The translations under genes and the position numbers were made by a program. From Nothopassalora personata (Eukaryota; Ascomycota; Dothideomycetes; Mycosphaerellales; Mycosphaerellaceae), in NCBI GenBank assembly GCA_033816765.1, contig CM066298.1, positions 186,001 through 250,000 on the forward strand: 64,000 nt of DNA, written 5' to 3'. A model generated the notes under the pieces. That model searched no databases, had not been told where the DNA came from, and saw only the letters and a program-made list of their open reading frames with translations. Positions 35,866-44,852 of this stretch are shown here, in pieces. Within the stretch, counting starts at the first letter, position 1, and the number at the start of each line of letters is the position of its first letter.

Positions 35866-37327
35866 TTTGGCGCTATAAATACACGGCGAGCGTCTGAGAT
35901 CACTTTTTTGCATCAACGCGACGGATGGCGCTGGCAGCGAAATCGCTGTATATGGACAGCGACGTATTTAATGTCTCACGAATTACAGGCACCGACCAGA
36001 GCTATGTCCCATCCCACAAGCTGATGTCTTGGATCTTGCACTGCAGCTTTTGGCCCTGATCGGGGTATGCTCATGATTACTGATCATCACATGATATTAC
36101 ACAACCCCCTGCCAAGCACAGCTGGGGATGCTTCTCCGAGCTCCAGATCTCATCTTTCGAGAATCAATGCATCGGACGTCGGGGCGCTTATCGGTCCAGA
36201 GCATTTGTTCTGCATCTGCAAATTTCGTCTGGCTGTTCCTGGTCTTTCTCGCTTGGAGCAAAGTGGGCCGCATTTGACGGAAAGACTGCAGAGCGGGTGG
36301 GTTTATTGATGAGGGGTGTGCCTTCATAGCAGTGATTAACTCACACATCCCTTTTATTCATCTCCACTGTTTCTCAGCTTTCAGAATCACTGAGTGGCTC
36401 ACCTACTGGTTCTGACTAGCAGTCGCGTCGCTTTAGAGCGCGTTTCTAGTTAGCAGACAAGGTCAGCACTAGTACGATTTAAAGCTTATAATATAGTATC
36501 CACTAGGATAGATTATGTTGTAGGGCTATCTATAGTGCTGCTCGCAGTACTAAACTAATAAAATCACACATCTCTCATCTCATCTTATCTCATCTCATGA
36601 TATTATCGCTGTAGAACCTATAAAGAAAATCAAACCCAAAGCCATCTCTCTAGAGGCCCTCCCATCAGCCAGCTGATGGGGTGTATACTGTATTGATGCC
36701 GTATTTGTAGACTACATGTTTGTGCACATCTTGAGCTAACTCATTCATCTTAAGGTAGTGCTTCTTAATCTCATTAGAGTACTGCTAAAAGCTCGATAGG
36801 GGCCGTCTAGCAGGTATTGATTTTGCTATAGAGAGGAATAATAAAGATATTTATAGCTAAAGCAGTTCTACTACGCAATTTATGACTTTATCTAGAGGCG
36901 AGCTGAACAGTTAAGCTGCTAATCTAGTCTGCTCAACTGCAGCACTGCTGCATCTTTACCCTATCTCAACAGCTAAAGAGCTGCAGCTTATGTAGGCATA
37001 GTATATCACCTAACATCGTGCTAAAGGACGTAACAGCTAGCCAGATTATGCTAAGGAGAATAAAGCAATATAACAAGGTAGCTAGGGTGATAGCAGGGTT
37101 TAATAGACCAGAACTGGTAAGAAAGAGCGCTATTAGGGCTGGTGTAGGAGCTGAGAAACAGTGGGGATGAATAAAAGGGATCTGTGAGTTAATCACTGCC
37201 GTCCCTTTCTGCTCCTCGTCCGTTCCTTCAGGTACCACCACTATCGTCGTTAGATACATGACTTGCTTTCTCCACGCTTGGTGTGTGTCAGACTGCATAA
37301 TGATTGCCTCGACAATTCTTCTGCTTA
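35866..37327. other. Intergenic with an AT-rich patch
   Basis: 35866-36430 shows nothing recognisable. About 36430-37010 is AT-rich with tag and cta enrichment and tctcatctcat repeats, probably a short transposon relic. 37010-37327 returns to mixed composition with no gene. Confidence 0.4.
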
Positions 37328-37740
37328 CTAGGGATTTGTCTTGCCCTGGGAGCAGGGCTCAGTACTTGCAGTGGGGCTAGCGATGCATTCATTTTTCTTA
37401 CAGTACGCGCAGACTTTTTCTTGATACTTGACGCAACGGGATTATGACATGCGAGAATCGTCAGCCATTTGTGTGCAAGACACATCTACTGCCTGCCACG
37501 TAGCCGTTGCGCATACCAAGGAAGTACGGTGGGAGCAAAAGAACCTGGATGTGGCATATGTGTTAGTCTCCAATGTTGCATCGGTGGACCTCCAACGTCT
37601 CACCCGTTGCCCCTGAACTGGTCACAGTTCTCCTTTGGCTAAGCGTTGTCGAGCTTGGACCCATTGAGGTCGTCCTGAGGAGTAGCCCTGGCTGATGCGA
37701 GGATAGCGATACTCGCAATGAGGGTAAGAATGAATTGCAT
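37328..37740 (-). pseudogene. Broken gene for a small secreted cysteine-rich protein
   Basis: The ATG at 37740 begins a clear signal peptide (MQFILTLIASIAILASARA). A canonical fungal intron fits 37545-37603: donor GTGAG, branch ACTAAC, acceptor CAG, 59 nt. Splicing keeps the frame, and exon 2 (37328-37544) runs to a TAG at 37328-37330. Two in-frame stops break it: TAG at 37639-37641 and TAA at 37442-37444, each one C-to-T step from a Gln codon. The mature region would be under 100 residues with about nine Cys, the profile of candidate apoplastic effectors, though no family is recognised. An alternative is a short functional product ending at the first stop. Confidence 0.6.
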
Positions 37741-38840
37741 CTTGTGGGCTAGAGCACTGTAGTTCTGTGAAAGTACTTGGGCTTAATAAAAGGTATGAGA
37801 AAACCGGCCACTTTATAGGCTGCATGTTTTGAATAGAATGGTATCGACTCCTTGTACGGCTCTTGGAGCCTCTTGACCGGTTTGGTTTTACCTTTGATCT
37901 CGCTGTGATTGTAATGAGCCGTAAGAAATGCCGCTTGTTGAGTATGCTGGTTCCATGTCCAGAGATTGCTGTCATGTTCCATATATCGAGGGCCAGCTCC
38001 TTTATCCATACCATTGCGTTGTCTAACGGCCGAGAGTGCGATGTTTGCCTAGTCTCTTCAGGATCCGTGGATAGATCTGCTAAGCAGCTATCATGAAGTC
38101 GTTCCCTTGTATGTTTGGTACGCAACCGATTCACAAGCCTAGGCTTGAGGTACAATGAGGTCAGTGTTTGCGCTGATAGAAACGCAGATCTAACGAGATA
38201 CCGTTTGTTCGGTTCTACTGCAGTGCTCGTATGGGGGCCAAAAGAGGCTGTATATCAGCCGAGCGCTCATCTCTGTCCTCTGCCCTGTCCTCGGCGCCCG
38301 CGCGTCGTCTCGCTGAAGCCTTTCAAACACTGGTCACGCACGTCTCTGAAGCAGACAAACTTTGTGCTGCTGTAACCCAAACATCTTAGTGCTTGTGTAA
38401 GCTACGCGCGCGCTGTTGCAGATGAGAAGCTCAATACGAAATGGCTGTTTTTCCAGCCAGACATATCATCTCACGCGCATGCAACTTCGTCTATCTCCCA
38501 ACAGCGACTTTCAGCTTAGAGAGGAGGGATGGTACTCCGCGAGACTTGCCACGCATTGTCGAATCGAGTTTCCCGAGTCCTCGTAGGCTGGACCACACGG
38601 CAACATCTCGACTCGTTGTGTCTTGCATTCGTCCTCTGAGATAGCGACCTGGTACCCTCCCAACATTCTAATCGTGGGCTGGGGTCTTAAGCACTCACAT
38701 TCCACACTAAAGTCCTCCAATTACCATTACAGTGGTCAGTCGTGAAGGACATAATCACGATTGCCGATCATCGCATAGATTAACGCAGCATCGCAGACCA
38801 TGGCGCAGCGAAAAATCGAGCAGAGCATCACAGCGCTGCC
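37741..38840. other. Intergenic, no supported gene
   Basis: About 1.1 kb of mixed composition between the secreted-protein pseudogene and the CmcJ-like gene. Frames in it are short and without motifs. Confidence 0.45.
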
Positions 38841-39919
38841 TCACTGCTTCGCCTCCTCATCCCAAACAACCAAACACCTCACCTCAATACTCTCCCTAGC
38901 CTTACCATAATCCTCTTTACACACAAACGCCGTATGCGGACTCCTCCTTGCCACCCCACTCGTATCAGAATCGAAAATCTTCAGCAGAATCGCCTCATCG
39001 GTTGTCAACTCGGAGCAATAGTACCACCAGTGCTGTCCGTCGCGCAAAGGAGGTGTAAGCCCCCATTGCGAAGAGCGGCCATAGCCAGCATAGGAGTCTT
39101 TCAGGCCATTCGTGCTATTCAGAGATGCCGGAGCAGGAGGAAAGATAACGGTCACTTCTTGCAGATCTGCTTCGGGGATGCTGCGGGCGTCGCACATGGC
39201 GAGGTTGCTGCGGGTTACCGGATGGGAGATGGGGCGCCAGACTGGACGGGGTCAGCATAAGACGATCGGGTAAAGCGCTGATTGGTGATTATACGGTTGA
39301 TGATGGCCCAGCGCCGGCTCTTCATCCTCTCGCTCCAGCCGGGCCTGAGTGTTTCTGCAACAGTCCATGCACCGTCATAGGAGTAATCTGGGCAAGGGTT
39401 AACATCCAAATTGATCTCGTTTGCAGCGGGCTTGGACTGACCAACGTGGACAAAATTGGTGCTGGCTGTAGCTATTGATCGAGCATGATCTGGAAGATCC
39501 TTCTCGGCTTCGAAGACTTCCTCCCATCGTCGCCTGCGGACTGCGTGGTTGTAGACCTGTACCTCCGACGCTCCAGTCCTACGATCCTGGTCAGCACACA
39601 TTTGTACTCTTGCGAGATCTCCAGGTATGACCGACGTCTTCTTGATCAGATCAATACAGTCTGGGTAGTAGACCGACTTGATCACCTCATCGTCGTCAAA
39701 GACTGTTGCGGTGCTTCGCTTTTTCACTATCTGGAAACCCTGCTTGTCAAGATGAAACTCGTGCTCATGTCCGCGCATGTCCGTGATATCGACAGTGACT
39801 GGCTTCATCTTCCTCCTCTTCTCACCAACAGTACCTGCCATTAACACCGCAGTGCCGCCTTCTGACGCCGGCCTATTGTAGTTGAGAGTGGCAGTGACAT
39901 TGCGAGGTTGATATGTCAT
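38841..39919 (-). CDS. CmcJ/NvfI-type non-haem iron oxygenase-like protein, two exons
   Basis: Exon 1 is 39295-39919 and exon 2 is 38841-39241. The 53-nt intron 39242-39294 has donor GTATAA, branch CTGAC and acceptor CAG, and splicing restores RWAIINLWRPI, a hallmark of the family. The product is 341 residues. ATLNYNRP near the N-terminus, the GFQIVKK and VYNHAVRRRR segments, CDARSIPEADL, WWYYCSELTTDEAILLKIFDS and PHTAFV near the C-terminus all follow the order seen in the CmcJ-like group, which is frequent in fungal secondary metabolism. The expected HxD metal-binding motif reads H158-V-G160, so the Asp is missing. The enzyme could be inactive or use other ligands. Confidence 0.82.
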
Positions 39920-40477
39920 GGCGAGCAGAGTTATCTATCTATCAGTGAGGTTGGTGAACGAAGCTTCTCAGCACTACTTTCGTGCGGACCGCGGCTTGGG
40001 GCAGTATTTATATGCCAGCTGTGGAATGCTTTGTCGTCCAGCCAGCACCTCGTACTCGATTGGCTTGGCCGCTTACCCCATGGCGAAGCCCTGTCTCAGG
40101 CCTGTCATCATGGCTATGCTGGTAAGCCGGGCTGACCAAGACCTCCCTAACTTTCGAGCCTCAAATTCTGGCGGACGGACCAATTTGGGACCGTTATCAC
40201 TTCTTCTCGCGGTGCGAAGACGGGAATTCTCGTATATAATCTATGACACTTATTAGCAAGCTTCGTGCGAACCAGTCGATGTAGCGATCATGCCGTCAGA
40301 AGCAGTATGATATGATACTCCAGCAATCATGCAATGCACCCATCAGCCCGGAACTGCCGGCCATTCAGGGCAAGCATCACTACCGGGACAAGATATCTCT
40401 TCATCAACAAGAGCTCTGGATAAGCTTCACGCAGCTCTCGGGACATGATAATAAGTCCATCAACCGCCATGGAATGT
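39920..40477. other. Upstream region of the CmcJ-like gene
   Basis: About 560 bp with no gene. A gtatttatatgcc segment near 40003-40015 is TATA-like but no start site can be fixed. Confidence 0.35.
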
Positions 40478-40836
40478 TTAGCACGAATCATGCGTGTTTC
40501 GCAAAATCATCGGGAATAGAGCCTCCCGAACGTAGCATCGAAGCATCCAACCATTCTTCGGCTCAGCGTCCATGAGAAACTCGATGAAGCCGCATTTCGT
40601 AGTGATGCGATGAACCATGAACTTCCGGTCCTGGTCCGCGGGGGCAGAGGTACGTACTTGTAGCCCTCATCGATTAAGGGGACTTTCTCGAGAGTCTCCG
40701 GAAACCGATCATGCCATGGATGCGAAGCCTCAATGCCCGTAAGATCTACGCAATCGTCAGGAGTGCCGGAGTAATCGTTGCCCGAGGTCTTTTCGTCTCG
40801 ACAGGTGGAAAGCTTGAGACTGGAGCTGTTTCCCAT
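40478..40836 (-). CDS. Hypothetical protein with a frame change
   Basis: The ATG at 40836 opens a frame (MGNSSSLKLSTCRDE) through GIEASHPWHDRFPETLEKVPLIDEGYKY. From about 40640 the protein-like sequence continues in another frame (DRKFMVHRITTKCGFIEF, then FLMDAEPKNGWMLRC) to a TAA at 40478-40480. The frames would join across a 23-nt GT...AG segment, too short for a normal intron, so a small indel is the simpler reading. No family recognised. The stop just upstream of the ATG suggests the start is right or that an upstream exon exists. Confidence 0.35.
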
Positions 40837-41017
40837 CGGATAGTGCAGTGCTTCCTGGGATTAGATGGTGGATTCCCTCGCCTCCGTGCATCGAGTGTGC
40901 TCTATAATGCGCATGAGTTCGAGCATGGTTTGTTGATCTGACGGGTGGATTTCAGGGTGGCGCGTTGGGCGAAAGGAAGGCTCTTATAGTAGCGGAGGTC
41001 CGCAGCATTCCCTCGTA

Positions 41018-41243
41018 GCCTGGTTGACATGGTTTCTCTCGAATCCGGGGTTTTGCCTTTTTGCCTGTATGCCTGTATGCCTGTATGCCTGTATGCCTGT
41101 ATGCCTGTATGCCTGTATGCCTGTATGCCTGTATGCCTGTATGCCTGTATGCCTGTTTGGCTGTTTGGCTGTTTGCCTGTATGCCTGTATGCCTATATGC
41201 CTGTATGCCTATATGCTATGCACTTACTCGTAGGGGCTATAGA
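41018..41243 (+). repeat. Left terminal inverted repeat with 8-bp tandem array
   Basis: About 40 bp of unique sequence, then about a dozen cctgtatg units with variants (cctgtttg, cctatatg), then cacttactcgtaggggctata. The 8-bp units are open in all three frames and would encode Cys/Tyr/Met/Pro-rich repeats, which I take as accidental. Confidence 0.75.
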
Positions 41244-41262
41244 TTAGCTGCTACGAGTAAGT
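41221..41262. repeat. Hairpin motif copy 1
   Basis: cacttactcgtag and its inverse ctacgagtaagt flank a short loop. It lies at the inner edge of the left terminal repeat. Confidence 0.7.
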
Positions 41263-41944
41263 ACACAGCATACAGAGGCCACGTAATCCACGGTTGCATC
41301 TAAGATTCTTTCTAAGTGTTAACCTCAATACTACACTACGCTACACTACACCGATCGCTACGCGCATACGTACACGCCCTCCGCCCTCGTTATGCCTATT
41401 GTTACGAATCGCCGCCGTGGCGGCCAAGCTATCGATGTCGAGCCATATCGTAAGACGATCGCCTAGCTTATCGTAAGTAAGACTACGCATCGAGAAATCC
41501 TTTAGCGTCTTCGCTAGGACTATAGAGTCCATCTTACACTGCCTACTTTAGAGTGTAGGCTCGAACAGTAGGGATTAACTAAGGCTAACATACGTACTAA
41601 GTTCACTCTATAGTAAGAGGACTGTCTACGACGGAAGATTAAATACAACTTTTAGCGGTACTTAGCATTAGGTGATAAGTATATAGTTAAGATACTAAAA
41701 AAAGATAGCTTTAAGTTATCGTTAACCTAATACCGCAATCTACGAAGATCAATAGGTCTTCTAAGGCGTATACTACTAGAGAACGAGGAAGAGATTACGT
41801 AGGCTATTCGTGAAGTCTTGTCGGTTGTAATCGCTTCTAATGTTACGTATAATGGTAGCTATCGTACTATCGCTAACTATCTACGTAGGAAGAATCGCTT
41901 TATCGGTAGGTACGTGTATATCTACTTCTTTAACCGCTCCGAGT

Positions 41945-42450
41945 ATACTATACCGCGGCTACGAGTATGTGCTACTATACTACTTACCGCGGCTACGAGT
42001 ATGTACTACTACACTACTTACCGCGGCTACGAGTATATACTCCTATACCGCGGCGAGTATATGCTCCTACACCGCTACGAGTATGTACTACTACACCGCT
42101 ACGAGTATGTACTACTACACCGCTACGAGTATGTACTACTACACCGCTACGAGTATGTACTACTATACCGCTACGAGTATATACTCCTACACCGCTACGA
42201 GTATATACTACTGCACCGCTACGAGTATGTACTACTATACCGCTACGAGTATATGCTACTACACCGCTACGAGTATATACTACTATACCGCTACGAGTAT
42301 ATACTACTACACCGCTACGAGTATATACTACTGCACCGCTACGAGTATGTACTACTATACCGCTACGAGTATATGCTACTACACCGCTACGAGTATATAC
42401 TACTACACCGCTACGAGTATATACTACTATACCGCTACGAGTATGTGCTC
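41945..42450 (+). repeat. 24-bp minisatellite, about 20 units
   Basis: Tandem units of the type ctacgagtatgtactactac plus accg, with ccgcggctacgag variants at the left. Because 24 is a multiple of three, all three plus frames are open through the array (for example YEYVLLHR repeats). It splits the integrase remnant and is flanked on the right by hairpin motifs at 42536-42551 and 42643-42684. Confidence 0.85.
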
Positions 42451-42642
42451 CGTATACTGTTACATACTAGACTCTATCCTAATTAGGCTACGAGACTCTT
42501 ATATGTAATAGTACATAGAGCATAGAGCTATCGAGCACTTCCTCGTAGGGGCTAGCGTAGCTACTCCTATTACTCGTAATCTAGCAATGTGTATAGGCTA
42601 CGCACGAGATAGTTAGTACTAGCTATTCTCTTTACTTATACG

Positions 42643-42684
42643 CACTTACTCGTAGCGGCGAAGGGTACGCGCCTACGAGTAAGT
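42643..42684. repeat. Hairpin motif copy 3
   Basis: cacttactcgtag and ctacgagtaagt in inverted order. A half site, cacttcctcgtagggg, precedes it at 42536-42551. Confidence 0.65.
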
Positions 42685-43839
42685 ATATATATATTAACTT
42701 CTATATATAGAGACCGTATCTATAAGATCGCTCGCGAGATCTATGCTACACTATTCCGTACACGACGACTACGCGAGCTATATTTCTAGCTATACTATAG
42801 CAGGCCGAAGGCAATAATCCTAAACTATATCTAGTTAATTAATGCCTATTATAAGATAGAGCCGTTCTTTAGAATATAGATCTATGTGTATATAGATGTA
42901 TTCTCCCGCTAGATTATTTAGACATATACCGGTAACCTTACGAAGATAAAGTTCTTAACCTTCGCACAATATATTAATGAGATAATACGGCGAGGTTATT
43001 AGCTACGCATTATACGATCTAATAAAGGCGTCGAGACACTAATGCTCGCGAACGCCTATCTTGAACTACGAGAGCTATTCGTAGCTCGTGGGCTAAGCTT
43101 TTTAGAGTGCTTTTAGTACACGACTAGTAGAGGTAATAATACCGTTAAGCACTAGAACGGCGAAGTCGCGAAGGGCGCGCTAAACATATAGAGGGATCAC
43201 TTCGGTATATACTACCTACCTTACTTAGTAGCTTATTATACTAATAACGACATAAGGCAAGATTAAAGTAGATAGCCTCTATAATCTAGATGAGAAAGCT
43301 AATCGCGTAGCCTTCCTCGCTATCTACATACCTATTATTCGTAAGACTATTGCATACTTTGTTAAGAACTAGAACATACATTATATTCGACATAATCCGA
43401 ACGTAGAGTTACACTACTCTAGCACGCCTAAGCTACTATATAACTACCCTCGGATATTCGGAAAGGGCGCACGAGATTAGAAATAGAACATCGACCTAGA
43501 CTATCTATAGATACGACAGTAGTAAGAGCGTATAGAAGAATACGATCTCGAAGCCTACCTACTAGAGGAGACGCTTAAATAGTGTTAAGACGCCCTTAAA
43601 TTTATAGGTCTACCTCGTGAATTAGACGGTACAGAGGTCGAGAACAACTTAGATCTAGATAACCCTTCGGTTAGGCTACACTTCGTTACTTATAAGCGGT
43701 TACGATAGGCTACTATAGCGTTTATTAAGGGTAGCGGTGACTTACTCGAGTTTAAACGCCTAAGCGACAACCTAGAGCTCTAACTATTAGATCGCCTTAG
43801 GGCGATGTTTGCTTCCGTAAACGAGCAATAGGTAGCGCA

Positions 43840-44509
43840 GTAGCAGTACTGTAGTAGTAGAAGTCTTTACTTCTAGTTATATAGTAGGGGGCAATAATTA
43901 TAGTAACCCCTACTAGTATAGATTATTTATCTATATATTATGTTATACCGGAGGACTGCCGCCGCGATATGGATATTACGGCAATTAATATAACACGCCT
44001 AAGCCGCTACCCTCGAAATTCTTGTCTACTTAATAACCGCTAGCCCTATCGATTCCATTAGCTCTATCGGTTCTATTAGCTCTATCGATTCTATTAGCTC
44101 TATCGGTTCCATTAGCTCTACGACGACATTAGTAATAACATGCCTTCATTCTACTCCGTATACGGCGCTACCTTTAAGGCTAGTACTTACTTCTATAAGA
44201 AGTGCGGCTATCGAAGGTCCCCGAGTCTCTCCTCGTCTAATGCCGAATCACTACCGTAATCTACTTAGCTAGCTATCGTTTCTAGCGGAGGCCCTAGTAG
44301 TACCTACGATGGATTTGAGACGTTTCGCAACGCTAGACGGGCTAAGAAAGAAAGGAAAGGTAAGGAGAGGACTAAGAAGCGCCCGATACATAATGCTACC
44401 TACAATCTATTATATCTAGCGGCACCTAAATTATCGAAGAAGGTTACCGAGTCTAATAAAGAAAGTAATCCTCTTAAGTCTATAGCTCGAAGAAAGATGC
44501 TAGCTAAGA
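43840..44509 (+). pseudogene. Decayed frame, first part (interrupted by Gypsy-2)
   Basis: The plus-strand frame reads protein-like, Lys-rich sequence (FETFRNARRAKKERKGKE, KKRPIHNATYNLLYLAAPKL) up to the Gypsy-2 insertion point at 44509. It appears to continue at 52049. A TCTATCGGTTCCATTAGC-type short repeat occurs near 44050-44120. Function unknown. Confidence 0.4.
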
Positions 44510-44702
44510 TGTCACCGTACCGGCGCCCATTCACCTCGATCCGCGCGCACGTGCGTGGGCACCACAAGCGCGCCGCTGACTAAGCCGCTGACTAATCGGC
44601 TTGGCGCTCCCTTAAGTATCTCGCGCTCTCCGCGCCTCTCTTAGATAGCTATCTATTCGACTTGTACCTTATCCGACCACGTGCTTGCACCTGCTTGTGA
44701 CA
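44510..44702 (+). repeat. Gypsy-2 5' LTR
   Basis: tgtcaccgtacc to cttgtgaca. It contains the likely RNA start region at 44651-44660 (atctattcga), with an AT-rich ttaagtat about 40 bases upstream as a possible core promoter. Confidence 0.95.
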
Positions 44703-44704
44703 CT

Positions 44705-44714
44705 TCGAATAGAT
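44705..44714 (+). other. Gypsy-2 self-priming primer-binding site
   Basis: tcgaatagat lies two bases after the LTR and is the exact reverse complement of atctattcga at 44651-44660 inside the LTR. No match to a tRNA 3' end (TGG start) is present. This is the layout of Tf1-type elements, where the 5' end of the RNA folds back as primer. Confidence 0.6.
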
Positions 44715-44852
44715 CATCACCAACGTGTAGAGAGACACGAGAAGCTGCATTCGGGAGATTGCAGAGAAACCGCGACAGCACAAGGTGCTGAGATCAGGTG
44801 TTGGACTCGACTGAGTCGCACCTTGAAGTAGGTCATAGCTAACACAGCAGCA

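Larger units (their letters stand above)
41392..43830 (+). pseudogene. Retroviral-like integrase (rve-type core) remnant, RIPed
   Basis: The ATG at 41392 starts MPIVTNRRRGGQAIDVEPYR, followed by helix-turn-helix-like repeats (THREIL, LTLPTLECRL, RTIANYLRR). After an interruption at about 41910-42690 the frame resumes with DRIYKIAREIYATLF and a core with KIEPFFRIQIYVYIDVFSR, IIRSNKGVETLMLA and GNNTVKH, then a charged C-terminal part to about 43830. This order matches the integrase-core proteins found repeatedly in fungal genomes. The positions of the three catalytic acids hold Asn (42841-42843), Asn (43021-43023) and Lys (43147-43149), each one G-to-A step from Asp, Asp and Glu. Many TAG stops. 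Confidence 0.65.

Noticed and set aside
37622..38155. 177-codon minus frame over the secreted-protein gene
   Set aside because: It is in a different frame from the signal peptide and Cys-rich exons and has no motif.
41024..41303. Cys/Tyr/Met/Pro repeat proteins in three frames, and the counterparts at 56965-57369
   Set aside because: They are translations of the 8-bp tandem array in the terminal repeats; any frame is open, so there is no evidence of coding.
41818..42508. Three overlapping 167-222 codon repeat-protein frames
   Set aside because: They arise from the 24-bp minisatellite, which lacks stops in every plus frame.
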